A stretch of 64,000 nt of DNA from Planctomycetota bacterium (lineage in GTDB: Bacteria; Planctomycetota; UBA1135; GCA-002686595): the NCBI GenBank assembly GCA_016220085.1, contig JACRIN010000025.1, forward strand, positions 1 to 64,000, read 5' to 3'. The notes under the pieces are model-generated. The model was given only the letters and a program-made list of their open reading frames with translations, had not been told where the DNA came from and searched no databases. Both the position numbers and the translations under genes were made by a program. Shown piece after piece: positions 1 to 8,601 of the stretch. Every line of letters begins with the position of its first letter. Position 1 is the stretch's first letter.

Positions 1-1
1 G

Positions 2-295
2 ACCGTGATCCACCTGCCGAACAACAAGTCCGGCATCGTGTTCATGGCCAACAACCAGGTGTCGCTCCCGTTCGGCGACGGTCGTCTCTGCACCTCGGGC
101 GGCACGAAGCGCTTCCAAGTGAAGAGCTCCGGCACCACCGGTTCGTTCACGCAGACCGGCATCGTGGCGCTCTCGGGCGGCACGATCCTCCCGGGCGTCA
201 CCAAGAACTTCCAAGCTTGGTACCGCGACCCGGCCGGCCCCTGCGGCGGCACCTTCAACCTCTCGAGCGCCGTCAAGATCACGTTCACGCCGTGA
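2..295 (+). CDS. Partial secreted protein, C-terminal part only
   Basis: The reading frame is open at the left edge of the window and ends at TGA 293-295, so only the last 97 codons are present. The visible part is a small beta-rich domain with Gly, Thr and Ser richness and ends in FQAWYRDPAG...FNLSSAVKITF. I recognise this ending from C-termini of large secreted or surface proteins of planctomycetes, where it follows repeat or lectin-like regions; that is recollection, not a search. Two cysteines lie near positions 30 and 80 of the visible part and could form a disulfide outside the cell. The GTG at 5 would be an in-frame start, but nothing suggests that it is real. The function is unknown. 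Confidence 0.6.
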   Translation, partial: TVIHLPNNKSGIVFMANNQVSLPFGDGRLCTSGGTKRFQVKSSGTTGSFTQTGIVALSGGTILPGVTKNFQAWYRDPAGPCGGTFNLSSAVKITFTP

Positions 296-325
296 TCTGA
301 GCTCGAACGAGCACCGGCTCCAAAC

Positions 326-358
326 GCGGGGCGTCGCGACACGATCGCGGCGCCCCGC
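326..358. terminator. GC-rich hairpin after the first gene
   Basis: Arms at 326-339 and 345-358 pair at 13 of 14 positions around a 5-nt loop. The hairpin lies 30 nt after the stop of the partial gene. There is no T tract on either side, so it is a terminator-like structure and not a textbook intrinsic terminator. The core GCGGGGCG / CGCCCCGC is the same as in the hairpin at 8551-8576. Confidence 0.45.
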
Positions 359-416
359 GCGCAATCGGCGCGCGCAGTTGCGAGAGCCCGCGACGCTCGT
401 CACGCTCTGCGGCCCC

Positions 417-1280
417 ATGACGTCGCGTGCGGTCCCGCGTCTCTCGCTCGCGCTCGCGGCGGCACTTTTCTCGACCGGCGGCGCGGCGATCAAGGGTTGT
501 TCGTTGAACGGCTGGCAGGTCGCGTGCTTGCGCTCGGCGATCGCGGCGCTGGCGCTCTTCGTCCTGCTGCCGAACGCGCGCCGCGGCTACTCGGTCGCGG
601 TCGCGGGCTGGGCGGCGATCTATGCGGCGACGCTGGTGCTCTTCGTCACCGCGAACAAGCTGACGACCTCCGCCAACGCGATCTACCTGCAGTCGACGGC
701 GCCGCTCTGGGTCCTGTGTCTCTCGCCGTGGCTGCTGCGCGAGCGCATCAAGCGCTCCGACGCGCTGCCGATGCTGCTGTTCGCGATCGGGCTCGTCGTC
801 TTCTTCGTCCAGAAGGAGAGCGCGTCCCGCACCGCGCCCGATCCGGCGAGCGGCAACGTGCTCGCGCTCGCGTCGGGGCTTACGTTCGCGCTGTCGCTGG
901 TCGGACTGCGCAAGGTCTCGAGCGGCGGACAAGACGCGAGCATGGCGCTCGTGGTGCTCGGCAACGTCTTCGCCGCGGTCGCGTGTCTGCCGAAGGCGTG
1001 GCCGATCGAAGGCGCGGGCGCGAGCGACTGGATGGTGCTCGGCTACCTCGGCGTCTTCCAGATCGGGCTCGCGTACGTGCTGGTCGCGCGCGGGCTCGCG
1101 CAGGTCGGCGCGCTCGAGGGTTCGTTGCTCTTGATGATCGAGCCCGCGCTGAATCCGGTGTGGACGTTTTTTCTGCAAGGCGAGCGGCCGGGCGCGCTCG
1201 CGCTGGTCGGCGGCGGGCTGATCCTCGCGGCGACCGTCGCAAAGACGTGGATCGACTCGCGCAGGGCCGCGCGGAGCTGA
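417..1280 (+). CDS. EamA/DMT-superfamily membrane transporter
   Basis: This is a 287-residue, very hydrophobic protein with about ten predicted membrane helices arranged as two EamA repeats. The start of repeat 1 (STGGAAIKGC, then NGWQVACLRS) matches the DMT family pattern in which a small glycine-rich helix precedes a conserved arginine. Members export or import small metabolites such as amino acids, but the substrate cannot be read from sequence. The ATG at 417 is preferred to a TTG at 378, because the first helix begins a few residues after 417. The gene stands alone: the upstream gene ends 121 nt before it, and pilT begins 88 nt after it in the same direction. Confidence 0.8.
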   Translation: MTSRAVPRLSLALAAALFSTGGAAIKGCSLNGWQVACLRSAIAALALFVLLPNARRGYSVAVAGWAAIYAATLVLFVTANKLTTSANAIYLQSTAPLWVLCLSPWLLRERIKRSDALPMLLFAIGLVVFFVQKESASRTAPDPASGNVLALASGLTFALSLVGLRKVSSGGQDASMALVVLGNVFAAVACLPKAWPIEGAGASDWMVLGYLGVFQIGLAYVLVARGLAQVGALEGSLLLMIEPALNPVWTFFLQGERPGALALVGGGLILAATVAKTWIDSRRAARS

Positions 1281-1368
1281 ATCGAGCTCGGCGGACGGAG
1301 CGAGCGCTTCAGAAGCGCCGCTTGGGATTCCGAACAGGGGCCTCGCTCCCAACCGAGGTCAACCCGCG

Positions 1369-2718
1369 ATGGCTTGGATCGATTCCCTCTTCAAGCGCAT
1401 GGTCGAGTCCGGCGCGTCCGACTTGCACATGAGCTCGACCCTGCGGCCGATGTTCCGCTTGCACGGCGATATGGAGCCCGTCGAGGGCTGCCCGGAGATC
1501 ACCGCCGATCAGATGCGGCAGATCCTGTTCGAGATCACGCCCGAGCGAAACAAGGCGCAGTTCGACGAGGAGTGGGACAGCGACTTCGCGTACGAGATCC
1601 CGGGGCTCGCGCGCTTCCGCGCGAACCTGTTCATGGATCGCCGCGGACCGGGCGCGGTGTTCCGCGTCATCCCGACCAAGATCCTGACGTCGGAGGACCT
1701 CGGGCTGCCGAAGGCGATCACCGACCTGTGCTTCCTGACCAAGGGGCTCGTCTTGGTCACCGGGCCGACCGGTTCGGGCAAGTCGACGACGCTCGCGGCG
1801 ATGATCGACCACATCAACGCGAACCGCACCGACCACATCATCACGATCGAGGATCCGATCGAGTTCGTGCACAACGAAAAGAAGTGTCTGATCAACCAAC
1901 GCGAGGTGCACCGGCACACGGGCTCGTTCAAGCGCGCGTTGCGCGCGGCGCTGCGCGAGGACCCGGACATCGTGCTCGTCGGCGAGATGCGTGACCTCGA
2001 AACGATCGAGATCGCGCTCGAAACCGCTGAAACGGGTCACTTGGTGTTCGGCACGCTGCACACGACGACCGCGCCGTCGACGGTCGACCGCATCATCGAC
2101 CAGTTCCCGGCGGAGCGTCAGTCGCAGATCCGCACGATGCTCGCTTCGTCGCTGAAGGGCGTCGTCGCGCAGACGTTGTGCAAGAAGCAGCCGAAGGGCC
2201 GCGTCGCCGCGCTCGAGATCCTGATCGCGAACAACGCGGTCAGCGCGAACATCCGCGAAGGCAAGGTGCACCAGATCGTGTCGGCGATGCAGATGGGGGG
2301 GAAGCTCGGCATGCGGCTGCTCAACGACTCGATGATCGAGCTCGTCCGCACCGGCCAGGTCGAGCCGATGGAGGCCTACATGAAGGCCGTCAACAAGGAC
2401 GACATGCTCGCCAAGTTCAAGCAGGCGAACGTGCCGTTCGACGCGTCGAAGCTCGGCGAGGACGCCGACGCGCCGGCCGCGGCCGCGCCGGGAGTCGCGC
2501 GCCCGACGAATGGCCCGACGTTGAGCACCGCAGGCGCGCGTCCGACGAGTCCGACGCTCGGCACCCGTCCGCCGCTGCCGACGACGCGCCCGACGTCGCC
2601 GACCGCGCGCCCGCTGGGCGAACCTCTCTCGCTCCAAAAACCCGCGCCGAAGCCCGAGCCCGAACCCGAATCGGGCGGCCTGACCAACCCGTTCGCGCGC
2701 TTCCGCAAGAAGCAGTGA
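1369..2718 (+). CDS. pilT: PilT/PilU-type retraction ATPase with proline-rich tail
   Basis: This is a 449-residue AAA+ secretion ATPase of the PilT family, which powers depolymerisation of type IV pili at the inner membrane. Walker A GPTGSGKST is at 132-140, the Walker B region DPDIVLVGEMRD at 198-209 and the His box ending in GTLHT at about 222-232. An N-terminal PAS-like region spans roughly 1-110. The ATPase core ends near residue 360. A tail of about 85 residues follows, rich in Pro and Thr with repeated PTSPT-like units, and ends in a basic stretch. Such a tail is absent from classical PilT, which is about 340-370 residues. No other pilus gene is next to it, so pilus assembly must be encoded elsewhere. 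PilU cannot be excluded by sequence alone. Confidence 0.9.
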   Translation: MAWIDSLFKRMVESGASDLHMSSTLRPMFRLHGDMEPVEGCPEITADQMRQILFEITPERNKAQFDEEWDSDFAYEIPGLARFRANLFMDRRGPGAVFRVIPTKILTSEDLGLPKAITDLCFLTKGLVLVTGPTGSGKSTTLAAMIDHINANRTDHIITIEDPIEFVHNEKKCLINQREVHRHTGSFKRALRAALREDPDIVLVGEMRDLETIEIALETAETGHLVFGTLHTTTAPSTVDRIIDQFPAERQSQIRTMLASSLKGVVAQTLCKKQPKGRVAALEILIANNAVSANIREGKVHQIVSAMQMGGKLGMRLLNDSMIELVRTGQVEPMEAYMKAVNKDDMLAKFKQANVPFDASKLGEDADAPAAAAPGVARPTNGPTLSTAGARPTSPTLGTRPPLPTTRPTSPTARPLGEPLSLQKPAPKPEPEPESGGLTNPFARFRKKQ

Positions 2719-2767
2719 GCGACTCGCGCGGCGGCGAACGCACGGCAGGCGCTCGTTCGCTCGTCCG

Positions 2768-4675
2768 TTAGCGTGTCGCGCCGAGCGGCGCGCACTCGAA
2801 CACGGTCCACGACGACGCGAGCACCGTCGCGCGCGCGCCGACGAGTCGCGGCGCGATGTTCGCGCCCGCGCCCATTCGCGAGCGTGGGTCGACGAAGCGC
2901 CAGAAGAAGATCGGCCACCACTCGGACCAATCGGCGAGCTCGAAGCCGCGGAAGATCGCTGGGTTGTCGTCGAGCGGCGGGCGCAGGCGTGTGACGCGCG
3001 ACGGAGCGATGGTGCGTTGGCGGTCGAGGATCGCGCGTCCGAGCGCGTCGAGCTCGTGCATCGGCTGGTCGAGCGTCGCTCCGCGTTCGACGGCGCGCAG
3101 CGCGGCGGGGCGGACCCAAAGTTCGTCGCGCAACGCGCGCGCGGCGGCAAGGTCGAGCTCGCGACCGTGCTCCGCCGCCAGGCGCACGACTTCCTCGACG
3201 GGGATCGGCTCTTGGCCGACCATCGAGTCCACGAACAGGATCGGGCCCGGATGGCGGCTGAGGAACTCGCGACGGATCGGCGCGATGCTCTGGAACGGCA
3301 GGCCGGAGTAGAAAGTGAGGCTCAGGTGCTCGTTCGGCGCTGCGTAGAGGCGCGTGCCCCGCGCGAACGGACCGCGCGCGCCAAGGTGCAGGAGCGTCGA
3401 TTGCGCGTAGGAGATCTTGGGCTCGCTCGCGCTCCAGCGCAGTCCGCCGCTGCCGACGAACGGCAGCAGCGCGAGCGCGCCCGCGAGCGCCGTCGCGAGC
3501 CGCGCGCCCTCGGTGAACGAGCGCGCGAACGCGCCGACGACCGCCGCGGCGAGCAACACCGCCGGCGCGGCGAGCGCGATCGTCGCGCGCGGCACGAAGA
3601 AGCTCGCCGCCGGCGTCACGAACACGAACGCGAGGTACCCGACGAGCAACCACACCGCGAGTGCGCTCGCCGAGCGCAGCGGCGCCGACCACGCCTCGCG
3701 CACGCCCTCGACCGGGAAGCGCCGCGCGCGTCTTGCCCACAGCATCGTCGCGAGTCCGGCGGCGACGAACACGACGTACGGCAGCTTCTCGCGCGGGAAG
3801 AGCAGGTAGTCGCGCGGCCACGCGAGCAGCGGCCACGCCTTCGGCACCGCGCCCGCCTGCTCGAGGAATCCGGTCCACAGCACGAACGGGACGACTGCGA
3901 TCGTGACCACCGCGCCGAAGACGAGCCACGCGTGCAGGCGGGCGCGCCGCTCGCGCGCGGCGACGAACACCAGCACGCTCATCACAGCGGCGATCGCGAA
4001 GCTCAGGACGTGCGTGTGGAACAGCGCGCCGTACGCGAGCGCAGCGAGCAGTCCGTCGCGCGCTCGCCGACGCTCGTGCAGACGCCACACGAGCCAGATC
4101 GCGAGCGCCGCGAGGAACAGCGTCGCCGAGTAGTAGCGAGCCTCTCGCGCATAGCGCACCAGCGGCGGCGTGAACCCCGCGAGCAGCAGCGCGGCGAACC
4201 CGGCTTCGCGACCGAACACCTCGCGCGCTGCGAAGAAGACGACGACGAGGAAGCCGACGCCGAACAGCACCGACGGCACGCGCCCGGCGACCGTGCGCCG
4301 TCGCATCTCTTCCAGCGAGAAACGCGGCACGAGCTCGCCGCCCGCTCGATCGGGCTCGATCCCGAACGCCGCGAACGACGCGGCGATCGCGTAGAGCGGC
4401 AGCCAACCGTGATAGACGGCGTAGCCTTCGCGCGAGTAGCTCGAGTCGCGGAACTCGTACTCCTCGCTCTCGGGCCACGGCTCGACGAGCACGTTCTCGT
4501 AGATCGGCAGGCCGAGGTACGTGCTCTTCGACACGCCCTCGTCGAGGATCGTCAGCGCGTTGATGCACGACTCCGACTCGTCGACCCAGTTCGCGGGCGA
4601 GCCGAGGTCATTGGCGCGCACCCACACGGCGAGCGCGAGGATCAAGGCGAAGAGGAGGCGTTCGATGCGGCTCAT
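2768..4675 (-). CDS. GT39/ArnT-like membrane glycosyltransferase
   Basis: This is a 635-residue polytopic membrane protein. The N-terminal helix is followed by WVDESE, with Asp32 and Glu33 in the external-loop acidic motif that binds the polyprenyl-phosphate-sugar donor in the ArnT/PMT (GT39, GT83) superfamily. About ten further hydrophobic segments follow, and the last 200 residues form a soluble C-terminal domain. The enzyme probably moves a sugar from an undecaprenyl- or dolichol-like phosphate carrier to an external acceptor. It lies 31 nt downstream of a family 2 glycosyltransferase of the polyprenyl-phosphate-sugar synthase type on the same strand, which would make its donor. Acceptor and sugar are unknown. 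Confidence 0.75.
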   Translation of the reverse strand: MSRIERLLFALILALAVWVRANDLGSPANWVDESESCINALTILDEGVSKSTYLGLPIYENVLVEPWPESEEYEFRDSSYSREGYAVYHGWLPLYAIAASFAAFGIEPDRAGGELVPRFSLEEMRRRTVAGRVPSVLFGVGFLVVVFFAAREVFGREAGFAALLLAGFTPPLVRYAREARYYSATLFLAALAIWLVWRLHERRRARDGLLAALAYGALFHTHVLSFAIAAVMSVLVFVAARERRARLHAWLVFGAVVTIAVVPFVLWTGFLEQAGAVPKAWPLLAWPRDYLLFPREKLPYVVFVAAGLATMLWARRARRFPVEGVREAWSAPLRSASALAVWLLVGYLAFVFVTPAASFFVPRATIALAAPAVLLAAAVVGAFARSFTEGARLATALAGALALLPFVGSGGLRWSASEPKISYAQSTLLHLGARGPFARGTRLYAAPNEHLSLTFYSGLPFQSIAPIRREFLSRHPGPILFVDSMVGQEPIPVEEVVRLAAEHGRELDLAAARALRDELWVRPAALRAVERGATLDQPMHELDALGRAILDRQRTIAPSRVTRLRPPLDDNPAIFRGFELADWSEWWPIFFWRFVDPRSRMGAGANIAPRLVGARATVLASSWTVFECAPLGATR

Positions 4676-4706
4676 GCCGAACGGCGCGCGGGCCGCGGCC
4701 GAGAGA

Positions 4707-5453
4707 CTACGCAGCGCGGAACCGCTCGGCCACGAAGAAGCGCAGCGTGCGCCAGCCGTCGCGGAAGGTCCTCAGGTGTCCGCGGTGCGCGGTGCGGCCG
4801 TCCTTGTGCAGCGTGATCGGCACTTCGCGGATCGCGTGACGCGCGCGCGCCGCGCGGAGGACCATCTCGATCGCGAACACCATTCCGGTCTGGCGGAGGC
4901 CGAGCGTCGCGATTCGCTCGCGCCGAAAGCCGCGCAGCCCGCAGTACACGTCGTGGATCGGCGCGCGGAACCAGAGGCGTGCGAGCGTGGAGAAGAACGG
5001 GTTGCCGACCCAGCGATGGAGGAACGGCATCGCGCCGCGCTCGATGCGCCCGCCGCCGCTCGGCAAGCGACAGCCTTGGACCAGGTCGGCGCCGGCGCGG
5101 AGCTCCGCGACGAAGCGCGGGATCTCGAGAAAGTCGTACGAGTCGTCGGCGTCGCCCATGATCACGAATGGGGCTCGCGCCGCGGCGAATCCGCCCGCGA
5201 GCGCGTGGCCATAGCCGCGCGCCGCGACGGGCACGACGCGCGCGCCAAGGGCCGCCGCGATCTCGCGCGAGCCGTCGGTCGAGCCGTTGTCAGCGACGAT
5301 GATCTCGCCCGCGATGCCGGCGGCGATCAGCGCGCGCGCTGCCTTCTCGACGCAGATCCCGATCGTCTCGGCCTCGTCGAGGCACGGGATGACCACGGCG
5401 ACCTCCGGGGCCGACGCGGCGAGGAACTTCGTCCCCGAGGGTGCGGGGATCAC
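4707..5453 (-). CDS. Family 2 glycosyltransferase, polyprenyl-phosphate sugar synthase-like
   Basis: This protein of about 248 residues has a GT-A fold. The first strand, VAVVIPCLDE, is followed by a nucleotide-binding NGSTDGS, and the metal-binding acidic motif GDADDSYDF lies near residue 100. This arrangement is that of DPM1/DPG-synthase-like enzymes that load mannose or glucose onto a polyprenyl phosphate at the inner face of the membrane. There is no C-terminal GtrA-like membrane domain. The start is uncertain: GTG at 5453 or GTG at 5477 both precede the first conserved strand and neither has a clear ribosome site. The in-frame open region further upstream overlaps the next gene and is not counted. 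It forms an operon with the GT39-like gene downstream. Confidence 0.75.
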   Translation of the reverse strand: MIPAPSGTKFLAASAPEVAVVIPCLDEAETIGICVEKAARALIAAGIAGEIIVADNGSTDGSREIAAALGARVVPVAARGYGHALAGGFAAARAPFVIMGDADDSYDFLEIPRFVAELRAGADLVQGCRLPSGGGRIERGAMPFLHRWVGNPFFSTLARLWFRAPIHDVYCGLRGFRRERIATLGLRQTGMVFAIEMVLRAARARHAIREVPITLHKDGRTAHRGHLRTFRDGWRTLRFFVAERFRAA

Positions 5454-5527
5454 ACCGCTGGTGGACGCGGGGCGCACGCCCGGATTTCGGCGAACCGAGC
5501 CGTCGAACTGGAGCAAACTCGAGGTAC

Positions 5528-6166
5528 CTACTCTTTCGCGATCGAGCCCGCGCGGGTGTACGTCGCCGAAACCGACAGCAGCCACACGCCGCCGTTGTCG
5601 GTCGAGACCAGGTAGAAAAAGCCGAAGCTGCTCGGATCGTCCTTCACGTCGGCGAAGGACATGCCGAGCAACACGTCGCGTCCACGGAAACGCACGCGGG
5701 TCTGGATCCAGAACTCGTCCTTGCGCTGGCCGTCGGTCGGGCGCCATTCGTTGCCCGCGGGATCGGTCCACGCCTCGCCGTAGCGGCGCGCGCGCTCGTT
5801 CTCGCTCGGGACGAAGAGCTTCAGCGGGCTCTCGACCTCCGCGCGCTTGGTGGCCGGGACGGTCAACCAATCGCCGAGCGCCTTGCCGAGCACCGTGCGC
5901 GACCACTCCAAGACCTCGCGGTCGCCCTCGGAGAGCTTTGGGTACTCGCGGAACGCGTCGACCTTCGCGTCCCAGCGGCCGATCCAATAATCGAGCGAGC
6001 CGCCGGCGGCTTGATCGGAGAGCGGACCGCCGATGCGTTTCTTGCCGACCGCCGATCTCGGGCCGCGGGTCGCGAGGAACGTCGCCACCATCACGCCGAT
6101 CAGGAGCACGGCGCCTCCGATCGAGAGGATGCGATTGACGAGGTCGAGTTGGCGGAGGCGGGTCAT
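5528..6166 (-). CDS. Hypothetical membrane-anchored protein
   Basis: I do not recognise this 212-residue protein. It has a short cytoplasmic N-terminus (MTRLRQLDLVNR), one membrane helix at about 13-31 and a mostly polar remainder that is presumably outside the cytoplasm. The final third is beta-rich, with RFRGRDVLLGMSFADV and FYLVSTDNGGVWLLSVSATY. It is the first gene of a minus-strand set with the two glycosyltransferases and ends about 75 nt before the GT2 start. This suggests, without proof, a supporting role in the same envelope glycosylation process. Confidence 0.65.
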   Translation of the reverse strand: MTRLRQLDLVNRILSIGGAVLLIGVMVATFLATRGPRSAVGKKRIGGPLSDQAAGGSLDYWIGRWDAKVDAFREYPKLSEGDREVLEWSRTVLGKALGDWLTVPATKRAEVESPLKLFVPSENERARRYGEAWTDPAGNEWRPTDGQRKDEFWIQTRVRFRGRDVLLGMSFADVKDDPSSFGFFYLVSTDNGGVWLLSVSATYTRAGSIAKE

Positions 6167-6513
6167 CGGGGCGAAGTCGGCACGGCGCTATCCCGTAGCG
6201 TAGCGCGGCGCGGGCTGGGTGGGCTGTCGCTTGCGTTAGCTCTGCGTCGCGGCACGGCGCTTGGCTCCGGCCGACGTGTCGGCGTACCGGCGTACCGGCG
6301 TACCGGCGTATCGGCGTATCGACGCACCGACGCACCGACGCACCGGCGCGCGGGCGAGGCGAGCGGAACGAACTTCCTAGCCCGTCACCGCGGCGCGCGC
6401 CGCGCGCGAATCCCCGCCGTTTCGAGGACGCGCCTTTTCCGCGAGCCGCGCGCACCCTACTCTTCCGCGCCGTTCTTGCTCCGCAGAGCTCCAAGCCTGA
6501 AAACGCACCGTCG
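6167..6513. other. Intergenic region upstream of the helicase gene
   Basis: This 347-bp gap lies between two divergent genes. It holds repeat array A (6273-6344) and a 16-bp perfect palindrome made only of C and G near 6390-6405. Promoters for both flanking genes must lie here, but I cannot point to convincing -35/-10 boxes. I see no coding potential. Confidence 0.6.
6273..6344. repeat. 8-bp tandem repeat array A, nine units
   Basis: Nine head-to-tail 8-bp units occupy this span in the gap before the helicase gene. In order they read gacgtgtc, ggcgtacc three times, ggcgtatc twice and gacgcacc three times, so the unit drifts stepwise along the array. The last form is a rotation of the caccgacg unit that makes up most of array B at 12981-13092. 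No open reading frame of note crosses it. Confidence 0.85.
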
Positions 6514-8535
6514 ATGGAGAAGCTTCTTCAAGGTCTGAACCCGGAGCAACGCGACGCGGTTGTCACCATCCAGGGGCCGCTGCTCGTGCTCGCCGGCGCG
6601 GGCACCGGGAAGACGCGCGTGATCACGGTGCGCATCGCGTGGATGCTCGCGCACGGCGTCAAGCCCGAGAACGTGCTCGCGATGACGTTCACCAACAAGG
6701 CCGCGGGTGAGATGCGCGAGCGCGTCGCCGGGCTGGTCGGCGCCGAGCGCGCGAAGCTCTTGACCGTCGGCACGTTCCACGCGTTCTGCGCGCGTTTCCT
6801 GCGCGAGCACGCGGCCGAGGCGGGGCTCTCGAAGACCTTCGCGATCGCCGACGAAGGCGATCAGGCGTCGGCGCTGCGCGGCGCGCTGCGCGAGCTCGTC
6901 GTCGCCGAAGCGGCGGTGCAGCCGAGCTACGCGCAGTCGCGCATCTCGCTCGCGAAGAACCGCCTGCAGACGCCCGAGTCGTTCCTGAACGACGCCGCCG
7001 ACGACCGCGACGAGCTCATCGGCCGCGCGTGGCTGCGCTACGAGGAGCGCCTGCGCCGCTCGAACCAGCTCGACTTCGACGACCTGTTGGTGTTCACCGT
7101 GCGCGTGCTCGCGTCGAAGAAGGCGGTGCGCGAGAAGCTCGAGGAACGCTTCCGCTACGTCTCGGTCGACGAGTACCAGGACACCAACGCGCCGCAGTAC
7201 GAGATCCTGCGCCTGATCGCCAAGCGCCACGCGAACCTCTGCGTCGTCGGCGACGACGATCAGTCGATCTACGGTTGGCGCGGCGCGGACGTGCAGAAGA
7301 TCCTCGGCTTCGAGAAGGACTTCAAGGGCGCGAAGGTCGTGCGCCTCGAGACCAACTACCGTTCGACACGCCAAGTGATCTCCGCCGCGAACGCGGTGAT
7401 CAAGAACAACCCGAAGCGTCACGAGAAGGAGCTGCGCTCCGCGTTCGGCGAAGGCGAGCACGTGATGGTCGTCGCCGCAGAGGACGAGATGGCCGAGGCC
7501 GATCACGTCGTGCGCGAGATCCAGTCGCTCGTCCGCGCCCAGCGCGCGACGCTGCGCGACTTCGCGATCCTGGTCCGCAGCGCGGTGCAGACGCGGCCGT
7601 TCGAGGCGGCGCTGCGGGCGCGCGCGGTGCCGTACCACCTGGTCGGCGGCATGTCGTTCTTCGACCGCAAGGAGGTCCGCGACGTGCTCGCGTACCTCAA
7701 GCTCGCCGCGAATCCGAAGGACGAAGCGGCGCTGATGCGCGTGATCAACACGCCGCCTCGCGGAGTCGGCAAGACGACGATCGAGCGCCTGCTCGAGGTC
7801 ACCGCCGCGAAGCAGGAGAGCGTGCCCGATCTGCTCCAGCGCGGCGAGGAGGTCGATGGCGTGCCGCCGCCGGTGCTTGCCGGTCTACGCGCGTTCCAGG
7901 CGAATCTGACCGATCTCGGGCGCTCCGATCCGGGCAAGGCGCTGGTCGGGATGATCTCGCGCGTGCTCGAGACCGTCGGCTACAAGGGCGAGGTCGAGCG
8001 CAACTATCCCGACAAGCTCGAGTGCGAGCAGCGGTGGCAGTCGGTGATGGAAGTGCTGAACTTCGCCGAGAACCACGTGCGCCGTACGTCGAAGCCGACG
8101 CTCGCCGGATTCTTGGAGGAGTTGACGCTCAGCGCCGAGGATCGCCAGGACTCCGACAAGGAGACGAAAGGCGAGAAGGTCACGTTGATGACGCTGCACG
8201 CGGCGAAAGGACTCGAGTTCTTCCGCGTGTATCTGGTCGGCCTCGAGGAGGGGATCCTGCCGCACCAACGCGCGCTCGAGGAAGGCTCGGTCGAGGAAGA
8301 GCGCCGGCTCGCGTACGTCGGCGTCACGCGCGCGCAGCGCTTCCTGACGATCGCCTGGTCGCGCTCACGCTCGAAGTACGGCAAGCGCGCGGAGTCGTTC
8401 GCGTCGCGCTTCCTCTACGAGATGCGCAACGAGACGCCGCCGAAGGAATGGCGCGCCGCGGAACGCGCGAAGGACCGCGGTGCGGCGCCGTCGCGAGGCG
8501 CGAAGACCAAACGCAAGCGCACCAAGGCGCGGTGA
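6514..8535 (+). CDS. pcrA: UvrD/PcrA/Rep-type superfamily 1A DNA helicase
   Basis: This is a 673-residue 3'-5' DNA helicase. Motifs appear in the expected order: the Q motif LNPEQRDAV at 8-16, Walker A AGAGTGKT at 27-34, motif Ia MTFTNKAAGEM at about 57-67, Walker B VDEYQDTN at 218-225 and motif III GDDDQSIYGWRG at 246-257. Motif IV with LETNYRST, motif V VTLMTLHAAKGLEF and motif VI EERRLAYVGVTRA follow. The basic C-terminal tail is short, as in PcrA and Rep. The family acts in nucleotide excision repair, removal of proteins from DNA and restart of stalled forks. The symbol is by family; uvrD or rep would be equally defensible. The next gene is convergent, with a hairpin between them. Confidence 0.92.
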   Translation: MEKLLQGLNPEQRDAVVTIQGPLLVLAGAGTGKTRVITVRIAWMLAHGVKPENVLAMTFTNKAAGEMRERVAGLVGAERAKLLTVGTFHAFCARFLREHAAEAGLSKTFAIADEGDQASALRGALRELVVAEAAVQPSYAQSRISLAKNRLQTPESFLNDAADDRDELIGRAWLRYEERLRRSNQLDFDDLLVFTVRVLASKKAVREKLEERFRYVSVDEYQDTNAPQYEILRLIAKRHANLCVVGDDDQSIYGWRGADVQKILGFEKDFKGAKVVRLETNYRSTRQVISAANAVIKNNPKRHEKELRSAFGEGEHVMVVAAEDEMAEADHVVREIQSLVRAQRATLRDFAILVRSAVQTRPFEAALRARAVPYHLVGGMSFFDRKEVRDVLAYLKLAANPKDEAALMRVINTPPRGVGKTTIERLLEVTAAKQESVPDLLQRGEEVDGVPPPVLAGLRAFQANLTDLGRSDPGKALVGMISRVLETVGYKGEVERNYPDKLECEQRWQSVMEVLNFAENHVRRTSKPTLAGFLEELTLSAEDRQDSDKETKGEKVTLMTLHAAKGLEFFRVYLVGLEEGILPHQRALEEGSVEEERRLAYVGVTRAQRFLTIAWSRSRSKYGKRAESFASRFLYEMRNETPPKEWRAAERAKDRGAAPSRGAKTKRKRTKAR

Positions 8536-8550
8536 GCTCCGGGAAACGAC

Positions 8551-8576
8551 GCGGGGCGACCCGAAGGCCGCCCCGC
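8551..8576. terminator. Hairpin between convergent helicase and DUF350 genes
   Basis: Perfect 8-bp arms GCGGGGCG (8551-8558) and CGCCCCGC (8569-8576) surround a 10-nt loop. They lie 15 nt after the helicase stop and 25 nt from the stop of the convergent gene, so the hairpin could serve both. There is no T tract, but a short A run (8543-8545) lies just before it. The arms match the core of the hairpin at 326-358. Confidence 0.5.
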
Positions 8577-8601
8577 GCGAGGATCGACGAGCGCGCTCGG
8601 A

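Noticed and set aside
6390-6405. 16-bp perfect G/C palindrome as an operator
   Set aside because: It consists only of C and G in a GC-rich gap, where such palindromes arise easily by chance.
4707-6494. A single 595-residue minus-strand protein containing the GT2 domain
   Set aside because: The upstream part overlaps another well-supported gene in a different frame and has no fold; only the part after 5453 or 5477 is conserved.
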